The notes: a model not told the origin generated them from the sequence alone. 64,000 nt of DNA from Kalmusia sp. IMI 367209 (GCA_027946365.1 JAPEUQ010000013.1:1-64000), one strand, 5' to 3'; positions 38,980 through 49,871 are shown, numbered from the stretch's first letter. Numbers and translations: made by a program.

Positions 38980-39598
38980 GTAGAGAGGAATCGGACTTAT
39001 ATTGTACAATACTTTGTTTTTGCAGGTCCTCAAAATCCTGCTGAGAATCATCTTCAGCAACTTTCGAGTGACTCCGGGCGATACACTAGTGTGCTTTGGA
39101 TGTCACATCCCAATGATGTAAAGGAAGATCTTGTATCGATTGATGATATCTGCTCAGCGCTCACTTAAGTCTCGAATCGGTATAGCGACTCGAAAAGATG
39201 GGTCAAGTACTCACTCACGTGCCACGGAGTCCAGACCGCACCCCTTCTTATCCATGTACAACCACAAAACATTCACTTGATGCATCAATGCGACTATGAG
39301 TACGCCCCAAATGTCTCTCAATTAAGACTTGTGGTGCAAATTGGATGGTATCCCCCGCATGTGTTCTATCACCACAATTAGGCGTGTCTAAAAGTTGATA
39401 TTCTGAACCACCCTCAAGCTTGTGCCAGGTTTGACCAGCGCTTATACCGACGATCCCGTAAGCTGTGACCCTAAAACCACGACATTTGATCATTCTAATA
39501 GCATCCACACGGTCACCAGCATGAACACGGCCTGTAGTCCATTGGGACATCAACAAACGTATTGTACAATATAAGTTATTCGTCCGATTCCTCACTAC
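38980..39598. mobile_element. 0.6-kb element with imperfect terminal inverted repeats (MITE-like)
   Basis: The left arm (38980-39012) reads GTAGAGAGGAATCGGAC then TTATATTGTACAATAC. The reverse complement of the right arm (39559-39598) reads GTAGTGAGGAATCGGAC, then a 7-base insertion (39575-39581), then TTATATTGTACAATAC. That gives 33 positions with one mismatch and one indel, facing inward 619 bases apart. No transposase motif was recognised inside, and a clear target-site duplication was not found. A short non-autonomous DNA element is the simplest reading; a hairpin remnant of a larger inverted duplication is the alternative. Confidence 0.55.
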
Positions 39599-40389
39599 GC
39601 AAAAGCATCCCCCTCTAGCTCGAACACTATTTTAGCAGGTCTACCCCCACCAGGCCGACCTTCTTGTATTTGGCATCAATTTCTCGTCTGAGCAAGAGTT
39701 CCACATCCAGCCGCTCGCCGATGTCAATCTCGCGATTTGCGACAAGGTGCAATATGCCTCTCAAATCGCTCACCAGAGCCTCGTTAGCCTACTTTACGCT
39801 CGGCGCTTTATGTGAGCCTCATATTGATGTGTGCATGCGTGAAGCCTAGGAGACCTGTGATTCCTATATCTTCACCAATCAGCGGAAGTTAGTCACAGTC
39901 AAGGGCAGTGGCAGCCGGGTTATTAGGATAAGGCCCATCGAGGAAGGTGACGAGGCTAGCATATTGTTGGAGCAACGTCCGAACGTACAGTGTGATACCG
40001 GCAGTTTTGTGTGCGTCGCTCTCAGCATGCTCTGTCTATACCAGAGCATCTGATTTATCAATTTCCGGATCTCTAGCGAGCCATTTTTAAATGCCGGCAA
40101 GGTGTTTCCCTCATGTGCGAATGAGGGCCGTGGACTTGACAATGAACGGGTGATTTACCCAAAGCTTGAGTGGGCTGAAGGTTGAGAAGTAAAAGTAGCC
40201 GTGAAATCTGCCTTGCCACTGAATCGGATACCGGGTATCTCAACGCGGACGTGATCCGATAGAACGTCTGTTACCGTTGCATGACGCACCACATTTCCGA
40301 CAATCCGGACAATCTGCAGCAAGCGGTCGAATGTTCATACCACAACAGCCGCATACAACTTCACGGTTGCCACCGTAACCTAATCGCAG
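39599..40389. other. Unassigned interval between the inverted-repeat element and the amidase remnant
   Basis: Fragments on both strands look protein-like in short patches, such as NREIDIGERLDVELLLRREI on the minus strand near 39680-39740 and DHVRVEIPGIRFSGKADF on the minus strand near 40200-40260. No family is recognised and the frames are broken. It probably contains relics of one or more decayed genes. Confidence 0.35.
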
Positions 40390-40712
40390 CACGGGATGAT
40401 GCCAGCTACCGATAATTGTCTCTTGGTCACATCTTTTGCGCTGAGATCGGCGGCCATGGTAGGAACACCGATAGTTTTGGTGCCGCTAGGTGATTATCCT
40501 GGAAGTACCAAAATTGAAGACCCGCGAGACGATCTGGTCATGGAGGGCCCCAACTCCCGTGCGCAAGATTGTTTTGTTGTTTCGGGGTGTAGGGGTTCTG
40601 AGTAGAGCTAAATGGTGGACAGATTTCGCATATCGTTTCTTGGGGCCGAATTCTCCGAGCAAAAGGTTATTGTATACGCCTACCGTTACGCTTTTGAACA
40701 AATTTCGAAGGT
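40390..40712 (+). pseudogene. C-terminal remnant of an amidase-signature enzyme
   Basis: One frame reads SAAMVGTPIVLVPLGDYPG then LVMEGPNS, and after a frame change another reads SFLGAEFSEQKVIVYAYR then YAFEQISKV. This is the ending typical of fungal amidase-signature hydrolases (AAMVGTPIVTVPLG ... GLSFLG ... WSEEELIGYAYAFEQ). The catalytic Ser-Ser-Lys region (GGSSGG) was not found upstream, so only the last 100 residues or so remain, and they are out of frame. Confidence 0.7.
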
Positions 40713-41089
40713 GAGCAGAAGATCAAGCCCACTACACAATCAAAGACAGAGCTCATAGGCACATTATCAAGGGATACGAGCGACAAATCTCGCATGAATT
40801 CCAAGATGTCGGTCCAATAGATTCAGAACACGGAGCTAATGGATGTTCCCTTGAGAGCGAAAGATCTACTAGAAGGGTATGGGATGAGTTCCACAATAAT
40901 TATCATGTCGCATATAAGACAAGTTGTAAGTAGGGTCTGTGATAACAATAATTCTTTTCTGACACTTCATAGTAGAGATCCCAAGCATTGAAGACGGTTC
41001 GTTTCCACAACACAATATCGGGTGAACAAAATCTGACCATGACGCAGTTTCCATCCCCATGCATTAGACATTATCGCTTTTAAGACATC

Positions 41090-41790
41090 CAAATCTTTAA
41101 ATCGCGAACTTGAAGAGAGACCAAAAGTCTTCTTACTGAGAGACAATCATTGCTTGACGTGGGTTGCTGTGTTGGTCAAGAGCTTCGGCAATTAGTGATC
41201 AGCTTGCACTTTCCACCGATTGTCATATGATTCTAAATAAAGCATAGGCGGATGAGGGCATATCGCCGGATCAACTATTGGTACGGACCTCTATCAGGGT
41301 TTTTTTTTTGATATCAACTACGACTTGTTCAACAACAAGCATGCGTTCCGCGCAACTTCTAGTATCGTGGATCTCTTCGCACCCTCATCTGACTCGCCCC
41401 TCACGGACCTCACTGATAAGGTGAGCATCTTTAGGAATTCGAACTTTCTTCATCTCTTTCCGTGGGATCAGTAAGTCGCAGCCCTCCAGACTATGAAGGA
41501 TTTGCGTGGCACAAGGTCAGACACGATGATCGCTAATCGCTTCATGAGCTACTATCTCCCTGGGCAATATACCTTAATGTTTAAAGGGTAATATCGGATA
41601 TGCTATAGACACAACGATGTGTCGTTTAGGAGGGTTTGGGGTAGTGAATTTTGTTCTGGGCTGGAAGAGCGGTAGGAATTAGATGCTGAAATTGAAGAAC
41701 TTGGAAACCTAGTGAAGACATGGGATATTGAAGTTAAATATGTGCGAAGGCAAGTAGGGAAGTAAAAAACCGATACATTCACAGCGGTTA
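41090..41790 (+). pseudogene. SAM-dependent methyltransferase pseudogene (secondary-metabolite type)
   Basis: Broken frames in order match class I methyltransferases common in fungal metabolite clusters. LLDVGCCVGQELRQLV near 41150-41200 is motif I (usual form LDLGCCFGQDIRKLV). GSTIGTDLYQG and FFDINYDLFNNKHAFRA (about 41270-41345) cover the second strand. IVDLFAP, then VSIFRNSNFLHLFPWDQ, corresponds to the usual D-I-V-x-x-x-S-F-x-HLF-x-W. YRHNDVSFRRVWGSEF, TAG, ELDAEIEELG and TWDIEVKYVRR form the C-terminal end. The substrate-binding middle is shortened, a T-run near 41300 shifts frame, and stops interrupt it. Relatives of this fold methylate polyketide or meroterpenoid carboxylates. It lies about 400 bases after the amidase remnant, in the same orientation. 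Confidence 0.75.
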
Positions 41791-42924
41791 GAATAGTTGA
41801 ACTCTATACCTATCAACTTATGATCCTTAAGATTTTGATTCAGAGTATAGAGTTGTACAACCTTCCTACACATTTACATATAGTGTCCCAATTCTTTGCT
41901 CACTCACCGTGGACTCGTAGAATATTGGCCAATTTTCTATTTGATAAGTGCATCATATGCGGGGGAGAGCGGCTTCTCAATTCGTAATCCCGCCAAATCA
42001 AATCATATATAGTGTATCATGTCTGAAAATCTGACGGAGCCAATACGTTCTTAGGATCAAAAAAGGTTACTCATATAATTACTCTCAATATGATTAAGGT
42101 CAACCATGAGACCCCGCCGTGCAAGCTAGGTCTTCATGGAAGTGCCGCAATAGTGCTCTCATAGGGGACTGGTAAATGATGCTTCCTGAGTTCCTTATGG
42201 GTTACCTGGGGTCAGGCTCGTTGCACGTTCTACAAAATAATAAAGGTCGTCACCATCAATGTCAGTACTGTGTGCGGAACCGTTTCTTTCAAGCTTCTTC
42301 ATACATCCTAACCATGATCAAAAGACCACCTACAGGGTGGTGAGGTTCCCTTTTATCCACTTACTTCTCCGATGGTTCGAATGCTCCGCATTGACTTTCT
42401 CTAAGGATTCTTTTGAGCTATACTTTAGGATACGTATAAAGGTCGGCAAGACATCAGCCTACCCGGCCGTTCTAATAGCCACTTTCTGTCCCCTGTTCTA
42501 CAAAGGGGTCGTGGCCATTTTATGTAACTCTCCTTTTGTCAAGCGTAGCAAAATTATCGGAGAGGGCAATTGGGGACGTGGTAGGATTATCCTGTCACTA
42601 TTCGCACCAAGTCACTAGCAGCAATTCGCGTCTGAAGTTCATCTTACAACGTGATAAGAGATAGATGAATGGTGGTCGATTAGACGTGAAAGGAAGAATA
42701 TTATATTAGGAAAAAAGGCAGCTATATCCTAACTCTACACGATGATGAGTACAGCATTTCAAGTGCCGGCACAAGAAATCGTTGGGCGGCTTGTGATATT
42801 GTGAGTTAGGTATGCCTATTTTAATTAGGGTAAATACCAAAAGAGTGTCGATAATCTCGGAAACGGCTGTGTCTAAGATCCGAGCTGCATTCTTGGGTGC
42901 TCGTTATCTTACCAGACGTTACTA
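41791..42924. other. Intergenic, about 1.1 kb, no gene seen
   Basis: A 119-codon frame at 42259-42618 (+) has no recognisable domain. The right end is the presumed promoter of the CocE-type hydrolase. Nothing else can be supported. Confidence 0.45.
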
Positions 42925-44664
42925 ATGTCTCGTTGCACATCTCTTCTTTCAAATTATTGTCTGGCAAGTAAATCAACAGGCCTCACCCAGCCACGAGAAA
43001 GTATCGAAATGAAAACGAAACGTGGACTCGTTGCTACTCTCGTCGATCGTTTGACGGCCCGTCAGTTGGGCTTCCCTCCAGAAACCTGTTCATACACTGT
43101 TACAGATGTACGCATCCCCGTGTCGACTGAATCTGAACAATTTGATCTCGCGGCGGACCTCTACCAACCCGTATTCGCTAGCAATGAAAAGTTCCACGGT
43201 ACGATACTGATTCGATCTCCATATGGCCGTGGCCTCGCCTTTTCTCTTCTTAGCGCCCGCCCATATACAGCCCGCGGCTACCAATGTCTACTCGTAAGCT
43301 GCCGTGGAACATTCGACTCTGGAAGTAAGTTCGATCCATGGCGTAATGAGGAAGAGGATGGACAGGCGGTAGTCGATTGGATGCGAAAACAAGATTGGTA
43401 TACTGGGATATTTGCAACGCTGGGTGGTTCTTACTTGGGTTTCGTGCAATGGGCGTTGTTGCGAAATCCACCATTCGACATGGTGGCAGCTGTCATTCAA
43501 TGCGCACCTCACGACTTTAGCCGGCAGTTGTGGGGAACGGGATCACTTGCGCTAGAATGGATTACTTGGGGCGAAAATGTAACACAACATGAACAGGGAG
43601 GCTTCTTACAAACACTTAACATTTTGAGGACGCCAAAAATGATGCGACCTGTTCTAGACGGTATGCCTTTGGCTGAAAGTGTAAAGTCGCATTCCAATGG
43701 TCGCGCGCCGTGGCTCGATTTCATAGTGAGCCATCCGGATATTTCACACCCGTACTACGCGCAGATGCGATTCAGCGAAGCACTCGAGCATACAGAAGTC
43801 CCTATATTTCTCGTCGGCGGATGGTACGACGTTTTTGCACCGCAGACAATGGAACAGTACGAACGTCATAGCGAAGCCAATGCCAACGTCAGACATTTGA
43901 TGGGGCTATGGAATCATATGATGGCCGGTCAAGATTCGAGAGTCTATAGGAAGTCATTTGAGTGGCTCGAGGAACATCTTGCAAAACGGATACAAGGTAC
44001 AAGAGATGTACAAGTGCAATACTTCGTGACTGGTGCTCAGGAATGGCGAGATGGGAAAAAGTGGCCACCACCAACAGCTGAACAAGTACTATACCTGCGA
44101 CGCAACAATTTTCTTGCAAATGATAAACCTTTATCTGGAGAGACCTCATCGACGTTCACATTCGATCCAAGGCAGCCAACACCCACAGTTGGTGGCAATC
44201 TGCTGCTGGGTGGTGGAAGTGCGGATAACTCTGAGCTAGCCGGTCGCTCCGATGTCCTAGTATTCACTTCCGACCCGCTTGAGATGAATATAGAAATCTC
44301 CGGTACTGTAACTGCCACACTAAAGCATTCGAGCGATAATCCGAATGTAGACCTTTTTGTCCGGATAAGCGAAGTGAAGAAGAACGGACGGTCGAATAGT
44401 ATTACTGACACTTATCAACGCCTACGTTCTAGTGGAGACGTTGAATGCTTGTCTCTACATTTACATCAATGTGCGCACAGTTTTGCGAAGGGAAATCGAA
44501 TAAGATTGATTGTTGCTGGAGCATCGCATCCGCAATTTGCGATCAATCCTGGAACTTCGACGGAGCTCAAAAGGGCAGTTCACACGGTCTACCATGGAAG
44601 CGAAGGTGTTTCTTTGGTCTCATTACCAGTTGTATTACAGGGTTATTCTCTCATGATAGAATGA
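42925..44664 (+). CDS. CocE/NonD-family alpha/beta hydrolase (X-Pro dipeptidyl-peptidase S15-like)
   Basis: The frame has 579 codons and no intron. The family includes cocaine esterase, alpha-amino-acid ester hydrolase and glutaryl acylase, which cleave esters or amides. The N-terminal S15 hydrolase domain has oxyanion Tyr100 in IRSPYGR, VSCRGTFDSGSKFDPW (124-139), nucleophile Ser169 in LGGSYLG, Asp302 in GGWYDVFAPQTMEQY and His331 in LMGLWNHM. The C-terminal part (from about 385) is the jelly-roll domain with LEMNIEISGTVTATLKHSSD and VDLFVRISEV. The first Met begins at 42925, but MKTKRGLVATLVDRL at 43009 (residue 29) resembles family starts better, and I think translation may begin there, giving 551 residues. 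No signal peptide is obvious, so it is probably intracellular. The triad is complete and the frame is clean between two pseudogenes. Confidence 0.88.
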   Translation: MSRCTSLLSNYCLASKSTGLTQPRESIEMKTKRGLVATLVDRLTARQLGFPPETCSYTVTDVRIPVSTESEQFDLAADLYQPVFASNEKFHGTILIRSPYGRGLAFSLLSARPYTARGYQCLLVSCRGTFDSGSKFDPWRNEEEDGQAVVDWMRKQDWYTGIFATLGGSYLGFVQWALLRNPPFDMVAAVIQCAPHDFSRQLWGTGSLALEWITWGENVTQHEQGGFLQTLNILRTPKMMRPVLDGMPLAESVKSHSNGRAPWLDFIVSHPDISHPYYAQMRFSEALEHTEVPIFLVGGWYDVFAPQTMEQYERHSEANANVRHLMGLWNHMMAGQDSRVYRKSFEWLEEHLAKRIQGTRDVQVQYFVTGAQEWRDGKKWPPPTAEQVLYLRRNNFLANDKPLSGETSSTFTFDPRQPTPTVGGNLLLGGGSADNSELAGRSDVLVFTSDPLEMNIEISGTVTATLKHSSDNPNVDLFVRISEVKKNGRSNSITDTYQRLRSSGDVECLSLHLHQCAHSFAKGNRIRLIVAGASHPQFAINPGTSTELKRAVHTVYHGSEGVSLVSLPVVLQGYSLMIE

Positions 44665-45661
44665 CCACATCTGGCTTTCAACAAGGCATCACAAGTATTT
44701 GAGACATATTGTCGCTACACTGATCTCAACTCCACGTTGGGTTGCAAACTACTTGCTTAGATCTCGTACAAACGATTCATATCAGTCATCCTAAAGTTAA
44801 ATTCCCAAAATTAACTGAGTTTCATTACTATTGATCAGTCGGATTTCGTGATCAGGTATCTCATTATCTTTTCCTTAAATATGTTGTCGCGATCACTACA
44901 ACTGCTGTAGTTTCAATCTCAATTACTCTACACGTAGTTGATTGATACGTGAACAACTTCCAACAAGCGTTTAGTCGTGTACAGCACTACTGCGGTCATC
45001 TGGCAGTCAGCTCAAGTGTAGCTACGGAAAAGAGTTGAAAGTAGCTGATCACTACGACAGATCATTAGTCACTGCCAATGGCATCAAAAATAATTCATCT
45101 TTGACGGCGGCCGTAGAGCTCCCGAATGCATCCCAATCAATCCTCGAACTTGCGTTGGGATTGGTAGTTACTGCCTCAGACAGCCATGAAGAAATGATAA
45201 GCTGGAGTCGTACACTTTAGTCTAACAAAACTTACGCTTTTAACTTATTAACTCAGGCTACCAGGGTGTGGATCACATCCCAAAATCTCGCTCATTTCGT
45301 TCTCGCACGAGATAAACCAGTAACGAATACGCGTATGCGATACGCTGAATACGGTATGAGTGATTGAGATCGGAACCTAACTATTGCTTGAATGGAGCCG
45401 ATTTGTCGCAAGTTCAAATGTTGTCCCCGCAATTCGGTTGGGTCCGTGACTTGTCCGCCGCTAGCCAACCAGCACTCCATCAATCCCGGTCAAGAGCAAC
45501 TTATACCACACGCACCAGGCCGATCACAGCAAAGCGGATCCGTGAAGTCCCTTCAGCTGTTCATAAATATAACCAAAAACACAGCATTTCAGTGTCGAAG
45601 TTCTTCCCAAACTTCTTCCATTTTCTAACTTAACATTGCATCGCCATCAACAACTCGCGCT
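44665..45661. other. Intergenic, about 1 kb, no gene seen
   Basis: Only short frames (under 90 codons) without known domains. It includes the upstream region of the broken quinone oxidoreductase gene; no promoter motif was recognised. Confidence 0.5.
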
Positions 45662-46687
45662 ATGTCAGAAACAATGAAGCTATGGCAGTATGGTGCTCTC
45701 AGAAACGAGCTGGAAGACGCGATTCATCTCGTCACTGGCCCGATTCCTGCTGTCGCATCTCTCACCAAAGGCCAACTACTTGTCCGCATCCTCACTGTCT
45801 CCCTCAACCCGGTCGACTATAAATTGCCTGAGTCCTGCGTGGGGTCTATATCCATTCACAGGCCCGCTATTCCCGGTCTCGACTTCTGTGGACAAGCAAT
45901 CGCTGCCCACAAATCTGTCAACGCTTTCAAGCAGGGCCAATTAATCTTTGGTGGTTTCTCGCGCACTCCGCAACACGGCACCCTGGCTGAATACACGATC
46001 GTCGCAGCCTCAGAGTGCGCTTTGGTACCGGATAATGTAGAACTCGAGCAAGCCGCCGCGGCGACGACTGCAGCAACGACTGCGCTACAGTCGCTTCTAC
46101 CCGATATCGTCAAAACTGGGGCCAACATATTCATTAATGGCGGAAGCGGAGGCGTCGGAGGCTGGGGGATGTAGTTTGCAAAGATCATGGGCGCCAAAGT
46201 TACAACTTCGTGCTCGACCACCGCGATAGAACTGTGTAAGCAGCTCGGCGCGGACGAGGTCATTGACTATAAACAGTCAGACGTGATAGCAGACTTGAAG
46301 AGCCGAGGCGCAGTGTTTGATCTCGTCGTGGACAACGTCGGCAGCACATCGGATTTATATAATCTTAGCTCTACAATCTTGAAATCTGGTGGAACTTTTG
46401 TTCAGGTTGGCCTCGGCAGCACTGTGAACCTCACGGGCGTGGCCATGGTGATCTACAGGTCGCTGTTAGGATATGCATCGGCGTTAATAGGAGGTCGCAA
46501 GTACTACTTTGTTCAGGCACAAAATGTGACCAAATCTCTGGATCAAATTGCTCAGTGGATGACTGAGGGTAGAGCAAAAGCTGTCATTGATGGTAGATAT
46601 GCATTTACAGAAGTGCCGCAGGCAATCCGGAAGCTAAAGCAGGGACATTCCCGGGGGAAGATCGTCATTCGTGTGGCTGAGGTGTGA
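45662..46687 (+). pseudogene. Zinc-type alcohol dehydrogenase / quinone oxidoreductase with one internal stop
   Basis: A 341-codon frame with a single in-frame TAG at codon 171 (46172-46174). The MDR (medium-chain reductase) fold is clear: a GroES-like front (VRILTVSLNPVDYKLPE, PAIPGLDFCGQ, GTLAEYTIV), then the NAD(P)-binding Rossmann motif INGGSGGVGGWGM, the stop, FAKIMGAKVTTSCST, LGADEVIDYKQSD and FDLVVDNVG. Fungal relatives have WG-(I/T)-Q-FAK at the break, so the codon was probably CAG changed to TAG. No zinc-binding Cys/His set is seen, which fits a quinone-oxidoreductase or enoyl-reductase subtype. Everything else is in frame and conserved, so the loss is recent, a strain polymorphism, or a sequencing error. 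The stop falls just after the cofactor motif, so a truncated product would not bind NADPH properly. Confidence 0.85.
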
Positions 46688-46793
46688 TTTAGAAAAGAAC
46701 ACGTCAGGAGCGTAAAGATACAATATATGTTTTGTTATATTGAGCACTAAAATGTCTAGATTTATGCTGTGATGCCATGGTCGATGAATATTA

Positions 46794-46840
<47 letters not shown>

Positions 46841-47830
46841 TGACCTGCCTTACACCCCGATTGAATTTTCACTACATCAGAAGGACTTACGAGGATTGTC
46901 CAAACATCCCAGCTGTTGTCGCGCCCCAAGGGATGCCCTATATCACGAATCATCAGACATCGACTGTCGTTGCTGGTTTTTGCGCCCTGTGTGGTCGAGC
47001 TTTCAGTTCCCTTCGAGCAGCTCAGATCGGTACTGTGTCGCAGATTCTGCGACTCCTTAGATATTAGAGAGTTCATAATATAGAAGTTAACGCTTTATGT
47101 CTAGAAGTTACTGCTTTCCCACGTGCGAAGATCTTGTAGTGCGCAGCTATTTTTGAATTGCAAACTTCGCATTCAGTTTCGCTTCTTCTCATTGCTCGTG
47201 CGAATGAGTAGTCAAAACTTGAGTATATTTATTACTACTCCAGCTATAACCTTTGTCGCAGGCCGTTGTTCTTGACAGAAATGGAGGCCAAGGATGTTGA
47301 TGGGAGCAGAGACGGAAGTTTTGACTAATCATGAAACGCAACGGAGGTTTTGTCCTATCACAGAACAGTATAGAAGCTAGCGCCACGTCATTCGTATTCA
47401 ATACGCGCATACGCATCATATACGGTTGGCACTATGTAAATACCCCGGGATGACAGCACCATTATCCCACAATTTAATTGCATTTCCATCGACAGTGCAA
47501 GCAAACCCGGGGCTCCGCATCACATGCAAACATCACTTCCATTCTAAACTAGCTGAGGACCGTATTCTAAGCCAAGTGCAACGTCGGCTCTGCAGCTTAG
47601 TGGGCATCTACGTCGGCAGGGGCACCAATATGGGATATTTCCATGTCTGGATGAAAGCTGATTTCACAATCACACGACCTCGAGGGTGCAGCGGGGAAAT
47701 GTATGCAGGTCAAAAGAAGGAAGTAGAGCTTACATCGAACTCGATATTGCATCACCCGCGTCATGGGCAGGAAAATCATATGCAGGACACGAGGCGGCTG
47801 CAAAGTGTGCGCCGGTATAAAGGTAACCCG
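46688..47830. other. Intergenic, about 1.1 kb, with a TG microsatellite
   Basis: Contains the (TG)n tract and the promoter region of the next gene. An in-frame open extension reaches back from the saponin-hydrolase-like gene to 47426, but its sequence does not look like the family and is probably leader. Confidence 0.5.
46797..46838 (+). repeat. (TG)21 dinucleotide microsatellite
   Basis: An uninterrupted run of 21 TG units, 110 bases after the oxidoreductase stop. Likely length-polymorphic; a possible strain marker. Confidence 0.95.
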
Positions 47831-49871
47831 ATGTCCAACGTTTTGGTACTCATCGGACTCGGGACAGCCGCTCTTCTCGCAATGATGTCCTCTACATGGC
47901 TTACCAGCATGACTCTCGCTTTCCCTATGGCATTTTTTACCATCACTGGAACAGCATTTCCAGCACTTCCAGCGCAAAATGCTGCTCCTCCTGACTTACC
48001 CCCGCCTCCTACACCTGAACCTATCGAGATAATCGAACTCCCATTACCGCCTATTGCTCCAAGCACCGATATCGGCTCGTGCGCCCTGGACGTCAACCCC
48101 CGTGGCACAGGATGCATTTCTCGCGAGCTGGGCAATTCGGCATTCCAAGCTGGCGATTTCACGACCGATGGAAACAATGTCATTGTGACCGTGAGGTTTG
48201 TTGGGGCTCCTCCGCCGCCCGATTCAGCTAGTATCTACGATGGAGAGCAGGTAATTCTAGTGAAGGCCGATGGAACCGCGTTTGCCAACGGAGATTCATG
48301 GAAGTGTCTCAGCTGCGGCGTCCCCGAAAGCCAGCAGCTACTACGAGACCCTCAATTGGACTACCCACATGTGTTTCGGAGTGGCAACAAGGCACTCTGG
48401 GGTCACAAGTAAGCCCGCTTCTCTCACAGTTCGATCTATGTTTTTAGCTAATCGATTCAGTATCATCGATTGCAATGACCATCAGTTGGCGGACGACGAC
48501 TGCACCCCCGAGGAGACGTACATATACCCGATATATTGGCCAGTCATCATAAACGGTACAGAAGTGAACGGCGCGGCACGGGAATTGCGTCTTCATCCAG
48601 ATGACACGCATCTCGGATGGAGTTCCTTTACTGAGGGAGGACAAAACACCTTTTTTGGTCGTCTCGAGTTCAACCCAGATCCAAGAACAGGAAATGTTCT
48701 TGCCCCACGCTATGAGCTCGTAAACGTGAACCTACTTTACAATCAAAATCGCAGCAAACGCCTTACGGTCAAAGGGGCCCAACTGCAATTCCATGACGAT
48801 GTTATCGCTGTGGGAGAGTTGCGTGGCTTCTCTGGAACAGGTGATGAGATCGTATACATTGGTGAAACGTACGAGGCCAACAATATCGATGTCTCGGCGG
48901 TCAACATGGTTACTGGTGTTGTACGTCGTTTGACTCAACATCCTGAGTACACTGATCCGATTTCGATCTCTGCCGACAACAAGTGGATAGTTGCATTGGA
49001 TACTCGCGGATCTAATCGACAGATGTTCATGTCCGGCATGCGACACATTCCGCCCCTCATTGACCTCGTCACCGTGACCGTTGCGGCATCGACACGCAAC
49101 AACGGAAACCGACGTTTCTTTCAACCCATTCTCATCGATGGTCATGGAGACCGAGGCGATTACTTCGGTCAGCAGGTCAATGCTGCTGGAGACGGGAGCA
49201 ACGGTGCAATCAACGATCCGAATTGGAATGCTCGTGCAGACCCGGCATTTTCGCGCGATGGGACCAAAATTGTGTATTGGCAAGCCATTGTTACTGGACG
49301 CGAATGTGGCGGGGCCAATCCCCTACCCTGTCCCGTGCCTACTACACAAGGGCGGCGAGAATATCGACTCATGCTTGCTCAATTGACAAGTCGGACACCG
49401 CAAGCAGCGCCGCCTGTCTTTGAAGTGCCTGATCAGCTGCCTTGGGCAACGCCATTTCTACCAGGGACACCACTTCCAAGTGCACCGCGAGATGTTGCTG
49501 CTGGAGAGTATACCCTTCATGGTAAGGTCTCGGGTAATGCTCGAGTACAGCTTCTCAGTTCGTCCTCTGACCAGTCCGGTAGCATTGACACTGTCTCTGT
49601 AAGCTACAAGGACTATGCTGATGTCGAAGGCTACGTTCTGAATGGGTGGGAAAATGCTACGTTAACCATCCTGTGGCCAAATCCTTGGGCCAATCTATTG
49701 GACTGGTATTCAGATATTGAGCAGACCGGTATCGTTACTGCGACGAAGGAAACCGGCACCGATGGGTTCCACTTACGTATTGACGTTATGGAGAACATCT
49801 TTCAGGCGAACGGAACGCTTACTACGACTATCGACGGAGTTGTGTATGATCAGCCTACAAACGAAACCTGA
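47831..49871 (+). CDS. Secreted saponin-hydrolase-like protein, two exons
   Basis: Exons 47831-48408 and 48461-49871 are joined by a 52-bp intron (GTAAGC ... branch GCTAATC ... TTCAG) that gives WGH-NIIDCNDHQL. The product is 662 residues from MSNVLVLI, or 636 if translation starts at MTLAFPMAFFTITG (47909), which looks like a simpler signal peptide. A proline-rich linker (PPDLPPPPTPEPIEIIELPL) precedes a cysteine-paired domain (GSCALDVNPRGTGCI, WKCLSCGVP). Then follow IIDCNDHQLADDDCTPEETY, YIYPIYWPV and ELRLHPDDTHLGWSS, then beta-propeller-like segments (ISISADNKWIVALDTRGS, DPAFSRDGTKIVYW). This order recalls the fungal saponin hydrolases, extracellular enzymes that release the sugar chain from plant triterpenoid saponins. 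The assignment is from memory of the family and should be treated as probable. Many N-x-S/T sites agree with secretion. Confidence 0.75.

Noticed and set aside
42259..42618. 119-codon frame upstream of the CocE-type gene
   Set aside because: Basic and hydrophobic residues are scattered without pattern; no family match and no conserved start context.
47426..47830. N-terminal extension of the saponin-hydrolase-like protein by 135 codons
   Set aside because: The sequence is not family-like and would place the signal peptide in the interior; a start at 47831 or 47909 is more sensible.
48270..48460. Open frame reaching back from the second exon of the saponin-hydrolase-like gene
   Set aside because: It overlaps the first exon in another frame; the 52-bp intron with proper donor, branch and acceptor joins the conserved parts directly.
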